A DNA stretch of 64,000 nucleotides from Alphaproteobacteria bacterium (lineage in GTDB: Bacteria; Pseudomonadota; Alphaproteobacteria; Sphingomonadales; Sphingomonadaceae), in contig JAHJIJ010000006.1 of NCBI GenBank assembly GCA_018823325.1, forward strand, positions 186,001 to 250,000, in the 5' to 3' direction. Below the pieces are notes generated by a model. It had not been told where the DNA came from, did no database searches, and worked only from the letters and a program-made list of their open reading frames with translations. Positions 1 to 8,739 of the stretch are shown here, one piece after another. Both the position numbers and the translations under genes were made by a program. Within the stretch, counting starts at the first letter, position 1. Each line of letters opens with the position of its first letter.

Positions 1-153
1 GAGGCCCCGGAACTGCTCTGGAACTTCGAGAAATTTCTCGTCGGGCGGGACGGGACGGTGCTCGCCCGCTTCGCGCCGGACACCAAGCCGGACGATGCCG
101 ATCTTGTCGCGGCTATCGAGGCCGCCCTTTCAGGATCTGGCGCGACCGGTTGA
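1..153 (+). CDS. Glutathione peroxidase, C-terminal fragment (gene starts before the window)
   Basis: The frame is open from base 1 to a TGA at 151-153 and gives 50 residues. It begins with E-A-P-E-L-L-W-N-F-E-K-F-L-V and continues with R-F-A-P-D-T-K-P. The W-N-F-x-K-F element is the conserved C-terminal block of glutathione peroxidases, where W and N belong to the catalytic tetrad, and the R-F-x-P-x-T-x-P stretch follows it in the family. The enzyme reduces hydrogen peroxide and organic peroxides with thiols. The catalytic Cys or Sec lies outside the window, so the thiol-versus-selenium type cannot be told. thiE follows 30 bases downstream on the same strand. Confidence 0.85.
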   Translation, partial: EAPELLWNFEKFLVGRDGTVLARFAPDTKPDDADLVAAIEAALSGSGATG

Positions 154-183
154 CCGGAGCGCAGGCGGGCTTATGGGGGCGCC

Positions 184-828
184 ATGACCGAAACCAGACA
201 GGCGTCATCTTATCCGCCGTGCCAGCTCTACCTGATTTCTCCGGCGACGATCGGCGAGGATTTCGTCGGCCAGCTTGCCGAGGCGTTGGACGGCGGGCCC
301 GTGGCGGCGTTTCAGCTGCGGCTGAAAGGCGTGAGCGAGGATGAGGCAGCGCGTCTCGCGGAGCCGCTCCAGCGGCTGTGCGCCGAGCGGGACGTTGCTT
401 TCATCGTGAACGACAGTATCGCGCTTGCCCAGCGCCTGGGAGCCGATGGCGTGCATCTGGGGCAGGGCGACGGCGATCCGCGCGAGGCCCGGCGTGTGCT
501 CGGCCCTTCTGCGCAGATCGGTGTGACCTGCCACGATAGCCGACATCTGGCTATGGATGCGGGCGAGGCGGGCGCCGACTATGTGGCGTTCGGGGCATTT
601 TATCCCACGACGACAAAGGATGTGAGCCATCACGCCGATCCCGAGTTGCTCCGCTGGTGGTCGACCGTCTTTGAGCTGCCCTGCGTCGCCATTGGCGGCA
701 TCACCGCGGACAATGCCTTGCCGCTGATCGAGGCGGGCGCCGATTTTCTCGCCGTGAGCGGCGCGGTCTGGTCTCATCCGGAAGGCCCCCGTGCCGGCGT
801 TGCGGCATTCGCTGAGGTTCTCGGATGA
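184..828 (+). CDS. thiE: Thiamine phosphate synthase
   Basis: ThiE joins the hydroxymethylpyrimidine diphosphate and thiazole phosphate moieties to make thiamine monophosphate in the cytoplasm. The 214-residue product shows the family order along a TIM barrel: the early Q-L-R-L-K strand, V-N-D, the D-G-V-H-L-G-Q motif near residue 90, G-x-T-x-H, a G-A-D-Y-V-A-F-G stretch followed by P-T-T-T-K that binds phosphate, and A-I-G-G-I near the C terminus. The length is normal for the family. The ATG at 184 has only a weak ribosome binding site but no better start exists before the first motif. The stop overlaps the next start as ATGA, so thiE and the TPM-domain gene are probably translationally coupled. 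Confidence 0.95.
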   Translation: MTETRQASSYPPCQLYLISPATIGEDFVGQLAEALDGGPVAAFQLRLKGVSEDEAARLAEPLQRLCAERDVAFIVNDSIALAQRLGADGVHLGQGDGDPREARRVLGPSAQIGVTCHDSRHLAMDAGEAGADYVAFGAFYPTTTKDVSHHADPELLRWWSTVFELPCVAIGGITADNALPLIEAGADFLAVSGAVWSHPEGPRAGVAAFAEVLG

Positions 829-1361
829 GGTCCATCTCCGGTCTGCCTGTTCGATCATTGTCGGGCCTCGGGATGAGCCTTGCCCTTCTCGTTACCCCGC
901 TTGCAGCGGTAAGGGCGACCGAAGGTGTCGATGCCGCTGCCGCTGCAGTGACGGCCGCCCCGCCAATCGAGCAGCGCGGCTGGGTGACCGATGCCGCTGA
1001 TATGCTCACGCCGCAACAGCGCGAGACGCTAGAGCGGCGCCTTGTGGGTCTTCAAGCGGCTACGGGCCGGGAAACAATCGTGGTCACGGTTCCCTCGCTC
1101 CATGGCCGCGACATCTCCAGCTATGCGCGCGATCTCGGGAATCGCTGGGCCGTGGGCGTGCCGGGCGACGAAGGCATTGTTATCCTGCTTGCGCCGACAG
1201 AGCAGCTGGTGCGCATTGCCGTGGGACGAGGCCTCGAAGCCCAGATCACGGACGCCATGTGTCAGGACATCATCGACGCTGCAATGTTACCGGAATTCCG
1301 CGCAGGGCGCCTTCATGAAGGTCTGATGGCTGGAATCGCGGCGCTGGAATCCGGCTTCTAG
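825..1361 (+). CDS. TPM-domain (YgcG-like) exported protein
   Basis: The 178-residue protein begins with a hydrophobic segment that looks like a signal peptide ending near residue 32 (V-R-A-T). A TPM domain follows: [13 protein letters not shown] near residue 50, then L-E-R-R-L, an E-T-I-V-V-T-V strand, [11 protein letters not shown], and D-E-G-I-V-I-L-L-A. These are the usual landmarks of the domain, which is found in periplasmic or membrane-anchored proteins of plants and bacteria. The C-terminal membrane segment found in some relatives is absent. Its start overlaps the thiE stop. The molecular function is not established; roles in photosystem repair and acid-phosphatase activity are reported for other family members. 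Confidence 0.8.
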   Translation: MRSISGLPVRSLSGLGMSLALLVTPLAAVRATEGVDAAAAAVTAAPPIEQRGWVTDAADMLTPQQRETLERRLVGLQAATGRETIVVTVPSLHGRDISSYARDLGNRWAVGVPGDEGIVILLAPTEQLVRIAVGRGLEAQITDAMCQDIIDAAMLPEFRAGRLHEGLMAGIAALESGF

Positions 1362-1390
1362 GGCCGATCCGCCCCAGATCGCCGCTTCAC

Positions 1391-2122
1391 TCAGGCCTGA
1401 CCGGCGACCATGTTCCTCGTCGCTTCACCGGAATGCGCCAGCATATCGGTAATGAAGCCCTGCATGTCCCGCTGGGACTTTTCATAATCCTTGTCGATGA
1501 CCGACATGCGCACGAGCAAGCCGTCAGCGAGATAGCCCTCGATATTGGCCTTGGTCATCGCGATGCGCTGGGTGAGCCAGCTCTGGGGGAAATCCGAGCC
1601 GATGCGGGTCCAGTACAGGATGTTCTCGTTACGCGACCCGAGCACGGCCGTCACCGAGCGAGCGGGAATGATCACGTCGCGTCCGGCGGCTTTCACCGGA
1701 AGATCGCGCGGCTCGCTGCGATCGATCGAGAAGCCGCCAGCGTAATAGCAAATCTCGGGCCTGTGGAGCTGCACATTGTTGAGCTGCATGCTGTTATAGG
1801 CAGCGAGGAACATCACTCCCACGCCCTTGGAGTTCACGTAAGTGCGCGTGAGGATGTGCTGATATAGGCGGTCGGCAAGCTCGCTTTCGGGCGGAAGCAC
1901 CAGTTCGCTAACCGGCAGCGTGCGCCAGTCTCCAAACGCCTTCGGGAAAAGCGCCTCGAACTGCTCGTCAGTCAGATCGCGATAGCGCTGCTCCGGCTCA
2001 CGGGCCACGGCCAATCCGCTGACAGCGAGCAAGGCGCCGCCCATCAGCAAATGGCGACGGCTCAGCGTCCGCCTGCCGGGCCGGTTCTCTGTGGTCGGTG
2101 AATTCATGTCGTCCGTTGCCAC
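1391..2122 (-). CDS. epsI: EpsI family exosortase-associated protein with twin-arginine-like N terminus
   Basis: The product resembles EpsI (DUF3485), the partner of exosortases in exopolysaccharide and PEP-CTERM systems. The conserved cysteine element is H-R-P-E-I-C-Y-Y-A-G-G near the middle, after Y-V-N-S-K-G-V-G-V-M-F-L. The N terminus has an S-R-R-H-L-L-M twin-arginine-like segment and a hydrophobic stretch. Three in-frame starts exist. I chose the GTG at 2122 because AGGATGAGG (2128-2136) lies five bases upstream; ATG at 2107 and ATG at 2164 are alternatives. No exosortase gene is in the window. The gene faces the TPM gene tail to tail with 29 bases between them. A PEP-CTERM protein encoded at 18240 could be a client of the same sorting system, which is inference. 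Confidence 0.8.
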   Translation of the reverse strand: MATDDMNSPTTENRPGRRTLSRRHLLMGGALLAVSGLAVAREPEQRYRDLTDEQFEALFPKAFGDWRTLPVSELVLPPESELADRLYQHILTRTYVNSKGVGVMFLAAYNSMQLNNVQLHRPEICYYAGGFSIDRSEPRDLPVKAAGRDVIIPARSVTAVLGSRNENILYWTRIGSDFPQSWLTQRIAMTKANIEGYLADGLLVRMSVIDKDYEKSQRDMQGFITDMLAHSGEATRNMVAGQA

Positions 2123-2284
2123 TGCAACCTCATCCTTTTGGCTCGCTGCTGAAACTAGCAGCAAAGAGCAGATTTCGAAACTGCAAACGCACTAGCCGGT
2201 AAACCCTGCCAAAGCCTTTCAGAAATGGGACAGCTGCCCGCAGCAATGCAAGGCCGCCTTGTCAGAACCGGGGCTTTTCGTTAT

Positions 2285-2439
2285 GGGGCGGCTGTTCCGC
2301 AGTGGTTTACCACGTGCGTGAACGCCCTGACAGTCCTGGATGTCCCTGTCCAAGGATAGACGCTGGTCGGCGAGGTTTCGCCCACCGGCGCGTTGTGCGT
2401 TGCGGCGTTTGAGGTTGGTTTTTCCGCGGTTTCGGCCGC
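2285..2439 (+). other. Structured leader upstream of ffh
   Basis: The 329 bases between epsI and ffh hold no convincing gene. The ffh-proximal part can fold on the + strand. GGGGCG (2285-2290) pairs with CGCCCT (2323-2328) around the inner hairpin GTGG-TTTA-CCAC (2302-2313). A second hairpin pairs CTGGT and GGCGA (2363-2373) with TCGCC and ACCGG (2378-2388), with one C-C mismatch and a four-base loop. A small hairpin GCGG-N6-CCGC (2426-2439) ends four bases before the GAGG ribosome binding site. It could be a 5' untranslated regulatory element or a small RNA. I could not match it to a named family. It lacks the GGAAGG-type loop of SRP RNA. Confidence 0.4.
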
Positions 2440-2451
2440 AATGAGGTGGTG

Positions 2452-3942
2452 ATGTTCGATAGTCTGAGCGATCGGCTCGGTAGTGTGTTCGACAAGCTTC
2501 GTGGGCGCGGTGCGCTCACCGAGGCGGACGTACGCGCAGCCATGCGCGAAGTGCGAATCGCCCTGCTGGAAGCGGACGTTGCGCTGCCTGTCGTGCGCGA
2601 ATTCGTGGACAAGGCAACGGAGCGCGCCGTCGGGTCGGACGTGCTGCGCTCGGTCACGCCGGGACAGATGGTCGTCAAGATCGTCTCCGACACGCTGACC
2701 GAGACGCTCGGCTCCGAGACGAGCGAACTGCTGATCGACGTGACGCCCCCGGCGGTCATCATGATGGTCGGCCTTCAGGGCTCGGGCAAGACGACGACCA
2801 CGGCGAAGCTCGCCAAGCGCCTCAAGGAGAAAGAGCGCAAGAAGGTGCTGATGGCGTCGCTCGACGTCAATCGCCCGGCCGCGCAGGAACAGCTCGCCGT
2901 GCTTGGCACGCAGACAGATGTGACGACGCTGCCGATCGTCGTCGGTCAACAGCCGGTCGACATTGCCCGGCGCGCGCTGCAGGCCGCGAAGCTCCAGGGC
3001 TTCGACGTGCTGATGCTCGATACCGCGGGCCGCCTCCACGTCGATCAGGCGCTGATGGACGAGATGAAGGCGGTTGCCGATGTGGCGACGCCGGCCGAAA
3101 TCCTGCTCGTGGTGGACAGTCTCACTGGCCAGGACGCCGTGAACGTCGCCAAGAGCTTCACCGAACAGGTGCCGCTGACCGGCGTGGTGCTCACCCGCAT
3201 GGACGGCGATGCGCGCGGCGGTGCGGCGCTTTCCATGCGTGCGGTGACCGGGCAGCCGATCAAGTTTGCAGGCACCGGCGAGAAGCTGGATGCGCTTGAG
3301 CCGTTCCATCCTCAGCGCGTGGCACAGCGCATCCTTGGCATGGGCGACGTCGTCAGCCTGGTCGAGAAGGCTGCGGAATCGATCCAGCAGGAAGATGCGG
3401 ACAAGCTCGCCAAGCGCATGGCCGCCGGCAAGTTCGACCTCAATGACCTGCGCGCCCAGCTCAGCCAGATGCAGCGCATGGGCGGCCTTGGCATGCTCGC
3501 AGGGATGATCCCCGGCCTCAAAAAGGCTCAGGCGCAGATGACCAATGCCGGCGTGAACGACAAGACGCTGATCCATCTCGATGCGCTCATCGGCTCGATG
3601 ACGCTCAAGGAGCGCGAGCGGCCCGAGCTGCTCAATGCCAAGCGCAAGATCCGCGTGGCCAAGGGTGCCGGTCTTCAGGTGCAGGACGTCAACCGTCTCC
3701 TCAAGATGCACAAGGAGATGGAAACCGCCATGAAGAAGATCAAGAAAATGGGCGGCCTCAAGGGGCTGGCCAAGATGTTCGCCGGTGGTGGCGGTGGCGG
3801 CATGGGCGGTTTGCTCGGCGGCGGCGGTGCCGGTGGCGCAGCGGGGGCCGGGCAGGGCGATCTCAGCGCGCTCAAGGGGCTTCCAGGCATGCCGGACATG
3901 CCCAAGCTTCCCCCGGGTTTTCAGAATTTTCTCAAGAAGTAA
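2452..3942 (+). CDS. ffh: Signal recognition particle GTPase Ffh
   Basis: Ffh binds signal sequences on the ribosome and, with SRP RNA and FtsY, targets membrane proteins. The 496-residue product has the N domain (M-F-D-S-L-S-D-R-L-G start, then L-L-E-A-D-V-A-L-P-V-V), the G domain with P-loop G-L-Q-G-S-G-K-T at 107-114, D-T-A-G-R-L-H, T-R-M-D-G-D-A-R-G-G and G-T-G-E-K, and the methionine-rich M domain with A-K-R-K-I-R-V-A-K-G-A-G for RNA binding. The last 50 residues are unusually glycine-rich. Three start codons stand in a row (GTG, GTG, ATG at 2446, 2449 and 2452). The ATG fits the GAGG at 2443-2446 and the family N terminus best. rpsP follows after 51 bases. Confidence 0.97.
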   Translation: MFDSLSDRLGSVFDKLRGRGALTEADVRAAMREVRIALLEADVALPVVREFVDKATERAVGSDVLRSVTPGQMVVKIVSDTLTETLGSETSELLIDVTPPAVIMMVGLQGSGKTTTTAKLAKRLKEKERKKVLMASLDVNRPAAQEQLAVLGTQTDVTTLPIVVGQQPVDIARRALQAAKLQGFDVLMLDTAGRLHVDQALMDEMKAVADVATPAEILLVVDSLTGQDAVNVAKSFTEQVPLTGVVLTRMDGDARGGAALSMRAVTGQPIKFAGTGEKLDALEPFHPQRVAQRILGMGDVVSLVEKAAESIQQEDADKLAKRMAAGKFDLNDLRAQLSQMQRMGGLGMLAGMIPGLKKAQAQMTNAGVNDKTLIHLDALIGSMTLKERERPELLNAKRKIRVAKGAGLQVQDVNRLLKMHKEMETAMKKIKKMGGLKGLAKMFAGGGGGGMGGLLGGGGAGGAAGAGQGDLSALKGLPGMPDMPKLPPGFQNFLKK

Positions 3943-3993
3943 CGCAACGATATTCAAGTTCAGAGTTAAGAAGAAAGGTAAGGTAAGTTACAG

Positions 3994-4491
3994 ATGGCAA
4001 CCAGCATTCGCCTGTCGCGCGGTGGCTCCAAGAAGCGCCCCTATTACAAGATCGTGGTGACGGACAGCCGCTCGCCGCGCGATGGCCGCTTCATCGAGCG
4101 GATCGGCAGCTACAACCCGCTCCTCGCCAAGGATGACGCGAACCGCGTCGTGCTCGACACCGAGCGCGCCAAGCATTGGGTGAGCGTCGGCGCCCAGCCG
4201 ACCGACCGTGTCGCCCGCTTCCTGGATGCCGCCGGCGTCAAGGAGCGCGCCGCGCGCAACAACCCGAACAAGGCAGAGCCGGGCCAGAAGGCCAAGGACC
4301 GCGCCGAGGACAAGGCTGCCAAGCTGGCCGAGGCCGAGGAAGCCCGCAAGGCTGCCGAGGAAGCTGCCAAGGCACCGGCTGAAGAGCCTGCTGCTGAAGA
4401 AGCGCCCGCCGAAGCAGAAGCGCCTGCCGCTGAAGCTGCCGCTGAGGAAGCACCTGCTGCCGACGCGGCTGAAGAGAAGGCCGAGGGCTGA
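3994..4491 (+). CDS. rpsP: 30S ribosomal protein bS16 with long Ala/Glu-rich tail
   Basis: The first 80 or so residues are bS16: [14 protein letters not shown], then [15 protein letters not shown]. The protein is needed for 30S assembly. At 165 residues it is about twice the length of the E. coli protein (82). The extra C-terminal half is low-complexity, built of Ala, Glu, Lys and Pro, and carries no recognisable domain. AAGAAAGG lies upstream of the ATG. It is followed by rimM with a two-base gap, so rpsP, rimM and trmD form the familiar rRNA and tRNA maturation operon. Extended S16 tails occur in other alphaproteobacteria, so this is probably normal for the lineage. Confidence 0.97.
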   Translation: MATSIRLSRGGSKKRPYYKIVVTDSRSPRDGRFIERIGSYNPLLAKDDANRVVLDTERAKHWVSVGAQPTDRVARFLDAAGVKERAARNNPNKAEPGQKAKDRAEDKAAKLAEAEEARKAAEEAAKAPAEEPAAEEAPAEAEAPAAEAAAEEAPAADAAEEKAEG

Positions 4492-4493
4492 AC

Positions 4494-4976
4494 TTGCCCA
4501 CGGATCGTCCCGTCACGCTCGCGGTCGTCATCGGCGCGCACGGCGTGACGGGGGAAGTGCGCCTCAAGCTCTTCAGCGAAGGGCCGGAGAGCCTGAAGCG
4601 CTACAAGAGCTTCGAGGCTGCCGGGCGCACGCTGACGCTCAAGACAGTGCGCGACGGACCTAATGGGGCGGTCGCGCGTTTTGCAGAGGTGGCCGACCGG
4701 AACGGGGCCGAGGCGCTCCGTGGCGTGGAACTGGCTGTTCCGCGCTCAGCGCTGCCACCGTTGGAGCCCGGCGAATATTATCATGTAGACCTGATCTCAC
4801 TCCCTTGCGTCTCCGACGCCGGGGACGAGATCGGGCGCGTGGTGGCTGTCGAGAATTTCGGCGCGGGCGACATTCTCGAGATCGAGAAGCCGGACGGAAA
4901 GCGCTTCATGGTGCCGATCCACGCTGCCGAGATCGAGGCAGACCGGGCGGTCATCGAGTCCGCTTTCGTGGAATGA
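4494..4976 (+). CDS. rimM: Ribosome maturation factor RimM
   Basis: RimM binds S19 and helps mature the 3' domain of 16S rRNA. The 160-residue product opens with [19 protein letters not shown], the hallmark RimM N-terminal barrel. It continues to a PRC-barrel C-terminal half containing E-Y-Y-H-V-D-L-I and G-D-I-L-E-I. The start is a TTG at 4494 with GAGG seven bases upstream; no ATG or GTG precedes the first conserved strand. The stop overlaps trmD as ATGA. Confidence 0.94.
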   Translation: MPTDRPVTLAVVIGAHGVTGEVRLKLFSEGPESLKRYKSFEAAGRTLTLKTVRDGPNGAVARFAEVADRNGAEALRGVELAVPRSALPPLEPGEYYHVDLISLPCVSDAGDEIGRVVAVENFGAGDILEIEKPDGKRFMVPIHAAEIEADRAVIESAFVE

Positions 4977-5674
4977 CCTTCACCGCGCAAATCCTCACAC
5001 TGTATCCGGAAATGTTTCCCGGGCCGCTTGGTGTGTCGCTGGCCGGGCGCGCGCTGGGCGAGGGGGTTTGGGCCTGCGAGCCTATCCAGATCCGCGACTT
5101 CGCGACGGACAAGCACAAGAGCGTGGACGATACGCCGGCCGGTGGCGGGGCGGGCATGGTGCTGCGGGCGGATGTGCTGGCGCGGGCCGTGGACCATGCG
5201 CTGGAAGCGCATCCGGACCTGCCGGTGCTGGCCATGACGCCGCGCGGAAAACCGATCACCCAAGCGCGGGTTCGCACCTTGGCGGAGGGGGCGGGCGTCA
5301 CGATTTTATGCGGCCGGTTCGAGGGTTTTGACGAGCGGCTGTTCGAGGGGCGCCCGATCGAGCAGGTCTCGATGGGCGACATCGTGCTCTCGGGCGGAGA
5401 AATCGGCGCTTTCATGCTGCTCGATGCTTGCATTCGGCTGCTTCCCGGCGTAATGGGCGCGGCTTCAAGCGGTGTCGAGGAATCGTTCGAGAACGGCCTC
5501 CTTGAATATCCGCAATATACCCGACCTGCTGAGTGGGAAGGGCGTATGATCCCTGAAGTGTTGCGATCGGGGGATCATGCGAAGATCGCCGCCTGGCGGA
5601 AACAACGGGCGGAGGATGACACACGGTTACGCAGGCCGGACCTCTGGGAGCGTTACAGGAACGCTCGGGACTGA
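4973..5674 (+). CDS. trmD: tRNA (guanine-N1-)-methyltransferase TrmD
   Basis: TrmD methylates G37 next to the anticodon of several tRNAs, using S-adenosylmethionine bound in a trefoil knot. The 233-residue product begins [15 protein letters not shown] and has the knot motifs [11 protein letters not shown] and [18 protein letters not shown] occurs late in the protein. The ATG at 4973 overlaps the rimM stop (ATGA), which fixes the start; the frame is open further upstream but that part overlaps rimM. rplS follows 42 bases downstream. Confidence 0.97.
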   Translation: MTFTAQILTLYPEMFPGPLGVSLAGRALGEGVWACEPIQIRDFATDKHKSVDDTPAGGGAGMVLRADVLARAVDHALEAHPDLPVLAMTPRGKPITQARVRTLAEGAGVTILCGRFEGFDERLFEGRPIEQVSMGDIVLSGGEIGAFMLLDACIRLLPGVMGAASSGVEESFENGLLEYPQYTRPAEWEGRMIPEVLRSGDHAKIAAWRKQRAEDDTRLRRPDLWERYRNARD

Positions 5675-5716
5675 CCTGCCTCTGGCGCGCGACGCAGACG
5701 AAGGAAGACAGGACAG

Positions 5717-6085
5717 ATGAACCTGCTGCAGACCATCGAGGCGGAAAACATTGCCGCCATCTCCAAGGATATTCCGGATTTCCGTCCGGGCGACACGCTG
5801 CGCGTGGGCGTGAAGGTCGTCGAAGGCGACCGCACCCGCGTCCAGAACTTCGAGGGCGTGTGCATCGCGCGTTCGAACAAGGGCATGGGCTCCAATTTCA
5901 CCGTGCGCAAGATCAGCTTCGGTGAGGGTGTTGAGCGCGTGTTCCCGCTCTACTCGCCGAACGTGGACAGCATCACGGTCGTCCGCAAGGGCGTCGTGCG
6001 TCGCGCCAAGCTCTATTATCTTCGTGGCCGCACCGGCAAGCGTGCGCGTATCGCCGAGCGTCGCGACACCCGCGACGAGGCATAA
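5717..6085 (+). CDS. rplS: 50S ribosomal protein bL19
   Basis: bL19 sits at the 30S-50S interface. The 122-residue product has R-P-G-D-T-L-R-V near residue 28, then [21 protein letters not shown], and [14 protein letters not shown] near the end, all diagnostic. AGGAAGACAGGAC provides the ribosome binding site region before the ATG at 5717. It closes the ffh-to-rplS run and is followed by hairpins that end transcription. Confidence 0.97.
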   Translation: MNLLQTIEAENIAAISKDIPDFRPGDTLRVGVKVVEGDRTRVQNFEGVCIARSNKGMGSNFTVRKISFGEGVERVFPLYSPNVDSITVVRKGVVRRAKLYYLRGRTGKRARIAERRDTRDEA

Positions 6086-6157
6086 GCCTCGGAGGCGCCG
6101 CCCGGCGCCTCGACGTGCCAAGCGATGTAAAGCGACTGTCCTGCGGGACGGTTTGAG

Positions 6158-6186
6158 CGGAGGCCTCAGGGCCTCCGTTTTCGTTT
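6158..6186 (+). terminator. Rho-independent terminator after rplS
   Basis: CGGAGGCC (6158-6165) pairs with GGCCTCCG (6170-6177) around a TCAG loop and is followed at once by TTTTCGTTT. This is a strong intrinsic terminator shape. An earlier 8-bp hairpin, GAGGCGCC / GGCGCCTC at 6092-6111, lies just after the rplS stop but has no T tract and may protect the mRNA 3' end. Confidence 0.85.
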
Positions 6187-6285
6187 GTGCGCGCCGAACC
6201 TTCGGCGCTCCCTTGCTGCGCGGCATTTGCGGCAGATGGGGAAAGTTCGCTTGGTATTCGCGTCCCGGGCCGTCATCATGGCCCG

Positions 6286-7080
6286 ATGAGCGAAGTGGAC
6301 GCGATCGCGCTGGAGAGCGTTTCCAAGAGTTTCGATGGCGGTCGGACCTACGCCACGCATGACATCGATCTGCGCATTGCCCCCGGCAGCTTCGTGGCGC
6401 TGGTCGGGGCCTCGGGCTCGGGCAAGACGACGCTGCTCAAATGTATCAACCGGCTGATCGAGCCGGATCGGGGCGTTGTCTGTATCCATGGCGAGCCGGT
6501 GAACGACCGGCCCGCACACGCGCTGCGCCGGCAGATCGGCTATGTCTTTCAGGGCATCGGCCTGTTTCCGCATCTCAGCGTGGCCGAGAACATCGGCCTG
6601 ACCCCGCGCCTGCTCGGCTGGCCGGTGGAGGAGATCGCCAGCCGGGCGGCCGAGCTTCTGGCGCTGGTCGAGCTGCCGGAAGATTATGGCGCGCGGATGC
6701 CAAATGCGCTTTCCGGCGGCCAGCGCCAGCGGGTCGGCATTGCGCGGGCGCTGGCGGCGCGGCCGGGCATCCTGTTGATGGACGAGCCCTTTGGCGCGCT
6801 TGACCCGATTACGCGCGACACGCTGGGCAATGCATGCCGGCGCCTGCACGATGCACTGGGTCTCACCACCGTGCTGGTGACGCATGACGTCTTCGAGGCC
6901 GTGCTGCTCGCCGATCGGATCGTCATGCTGGAGGGCGGCCGGATCATTGCCGATGGCACACCCCACCGGCTGCTGACCGATCCGCCCGATGAGGCGGTGC
7001 GCGCCCTGATGGCCATGCCGATGCGGCAGGCCGAACAGGTCCAGCGCCTGATCGCGGCCGGACCGGGCGGGGCCGACTGA
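6286..7080 (+). CDS. Osmoprotectant (glycine betaine/choline) ABC transporter ATP-binding protein
   Basis: This ATPase would energise uptake of quaternary-amine osmoprotectants (OpuCA/ProV/YehX type). The 264-residue product has Walker A G-A-S-G-S-G-K-T at 41-48, the signature L-S-G-G-Q-R-Q-R near 143, Walker B I-L-L-M-D-E-P near 161-167, the L-D-P-I-T-R segment seen in this subfamily, and the T-H-D switch histidine. The tandem CBS domains that sense ionic strength in OpuCA and OpuAA are missing: the protein ends soon after the ATPase core. I chose the ATG at 6286 because the family sequence begins there, although the frame is open 33 codons further upstream. The permease gene starts four bases after the stop. 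Confidence 0.9.
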   Translation: MSEVDAIALESVSKSFDGGRTYATHDIDLRIAPGSFVALVGASGSGKTTLLKCINRLIEPDRGVVCIHGEPVNDRPAHALRRQIGYVFQGIGLFPHLSVAENIGLTPRLLGWPVEEIASRAAELLALVELPEDYGARMPNALSGGQRQRVGIARALAARPGILLMDEPFGALDPITRDTLGNACRRLHDALGLTTVLVTHDVFEAVLLADRIVMLEGGRIIADGTPHRLLTDPPDEAVRALMAMPMRQAEQVQRLIAAGPGGAD

Positions 7081-7083
7081 GCG

Positions 7084-8646
7084 ATGGAAAGCTCTCTCTC
7101 CAGCGCGCTGCGCGTCCTCCCCGAATATCTGGGCTATCATGTGCTGCTCAGCGCAGCGGCACTGGCCCTGGGCATCCTGCTCAGCCTGCCGCTCGCCATC
7201 GCCGCCAGCCGCAGCGCGCGGCTGCGCTGGCCCGTGCTCTCTTTCGTCAGCCTCGTGCAGACCATTCCCGGCCTTGCCCTGATGGCGCTCTTCTACCCCC
7301 TCCTGCTGGCGCTCTCGCTCCTGTCGCTGCGGCTGACGGGGCAGGGCTTCTCGGCGCTCGGTTTCCTGCCCGCGCTGCTGGCGCTCACCCTCTATTCGAT
7401 GCTGCCGATCGTGAGGAACATCGTCACCGGCATCACCACGCTCGATCCCGCGCTGATCGAGGCTGCCCACGGCGTCGGCATGACGGACCGGCAGCGCTTG
7501 TGGCAAGTCGAGCTGCCGCTGGTGGCCCCCGTCGCCATGGCTGGGGTGCGCACCGCCGCCGTCTGGGTGATCGGCACCGCCACGCTGGCGACACCGGTGG
7601 GGCAGACGAGCCTCGGCAACTACATCTTCTCCGGCCTGCAGACCGAGAACTGGGTGTGGGTGCTGTTCGGCTGTGGCATCTCGGCACTGCTTGCGCTGGC
7701 CGTGGATCAACTGCTCGGGCTGATGGAGAGCGGCATAGCCCGCCGGGCGCGCTGGCGCATCTGGGCGGGGGCGCTGCTCCTGTGCCTCGGCATTGCCACG
7801 GCTGCGGCGAGCGTGTTCGCGCCGGCGGCGCGGGGCGGCTATGTCATCGGCGCCAAGAACTTCACCGAGCAGTATATCCTGGCTGATCTGATCGGGCAGC
7901 GGTTGGCCGACGAGGGCGCGACCGCCACCGTGCGCAGCGGGCTGGGTTCGGCCGTCGTCTTCCGCGCGCTCGCGCAGGGCGATGTCGACGTCTATGTCGA
8001 CTACTCCGGCACGGTCTGGGCCAATGTGATGGGCCGCACCGATCAGCCGGGCCGGGCCGCGATGCTGGCGCAGATGGCGGACTGGCTGAAGCGCGAGCAT
8101 GGGGTAACGCTCGTGAGTCCGCTGGGCTTCGAGAATGCCTATGCGCTGGCCATGCGCGCGGACAAGGCGCAGGATCTGGGCATCCGCACGATTGCCGATC
8201 TGGCGGTTCACGCGCCGCGCTTCACGATGGGGGGCGACTTCGAGTTCTTTACACGTCCGGAATGGGCCGCGTTGACGGAGGGCTATGGCCTGCGCTTCGA
8301 GCGGATGCGCGAATATCAGTCCACCTTCATGTATCGGGCCGTGAAGGATGGCGATGTCGACGTGATCTCCGCCTTTTCCAGCGATGGGCGGATCGAAGCG
8401 GACAATCTGCTTGTGCTGGAGGACCCGCTGGAGCGCATCCCGCCTTATGATGCCATCGTGATGATCGCGCCCGGCCGGGAGGATGACGCGACATTGCGCG
8501 CGGCGCTCGATCCTCTCGTGGACGCCATTGCGGTGGAACGAATGCGCGCCGCCAATCTGATGGTCGACCGACCGGACCGACCGACCTCTCCGGCGGCTGC
8601 GGCGCAATGGCTGATGGAAACGATCGACGCGCAGGGCGAGAAGTGA
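7084..8646 (+). CDS. Fused osmoprotectant ABC permease and substrate-binding protein (OpuCB-OpuCC type)
   Basis: The 520-residue product joins two parts that are often separate. Residues 1 to about 215 are a binding-protein-dependent permease with several membrane helices and the E-A-A-H-G-V-G-M coupling loop, which contacts the ATPase. A further membrane helix near 222-250 leads into an OpuAC-type binding domain starting near residue 251, with G-A-K-N-F-T-E-Q, L-G-S-A-V-V-F-R-A-L and D-V-Y-V-D-Y-S-G-T. The helix would tether the binding domain on the periplasmic side. Such fusions are known in the OpuB/OpuC family. The four-base gap from the ATPase gene shows a two-gene transporter operon, so no separate binding protein is required. 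Confidence 0.93.
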   Translation: MESSLSSALRVLPEYLGYHVLLSAAALALGILLSLPLAIAASRSARLRWPVLSFVSLVQTIPGLALMALFYPLLLALSLLSLRLTGQGFSALGFLPALLALTLYSMLPIVRNIVTGITTLDPALIEAAHGVGMTDRQRLWQVELPLVAPVAMAGVRTAAVWVIGTATLATPVGQTSLGNYIFSGLQTENWVWVLFGCGISALLALAVDQLLGLMESGIARRARWRIWAGALLLCLGIATAAASVFAPAARGGYVIGAKNFTEQYILADLIGQRLADEGATATVRSGLGSAVVFRALAQGDVDVYVDYSGTVWANVMGRTDQPGRAAMLAQMADWLKREHGVTLVSPLGFENAYALAMRADKAQDLGIRTIADLAVHAPRFTMGGDFEFFTRPEWAALTEGYGLRFERMREYQSTFMYRAVKDGDVDVISAFSSDGRIEADNLLVLEDPLERIPPYDAIVMIAPGREDDATLRAALDPLVDAIAVERMRAANLMVDRPDRPTSPAAAAQWLMETIDAQGEK

Positions 8647-8739
8647 ATGGGGGCCGGCAGCGCGGGTTCATATTATCACGAGGCCGGCGTGCCTTTGCTC
8701 TTGGCCGGCTGCATCAAAACTGATAGCGGACCTTTCCAC

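Noticed and set aside
2285..2450. SRP (4.5S) RNA gene next to ffh
   Set aside because: The region folds, but the conserved GGTCAGG...GGAAGG...AGCAGCC core of bacterial SRP RNA is absent.
2281..3957. Minus-strand open frame opposite ffh
   Set aside because: Low-complexity His/Leu/Arg composition opposite a conserved essential gene.
6166..8607. Very long open frame on the minus strand opposite the osmoprotectant transporter
   Set aside because: It is rich in Arg, His, Gln and Ala without a domain, and lies antisense to two clear genes. It is a by-product of high GC content.
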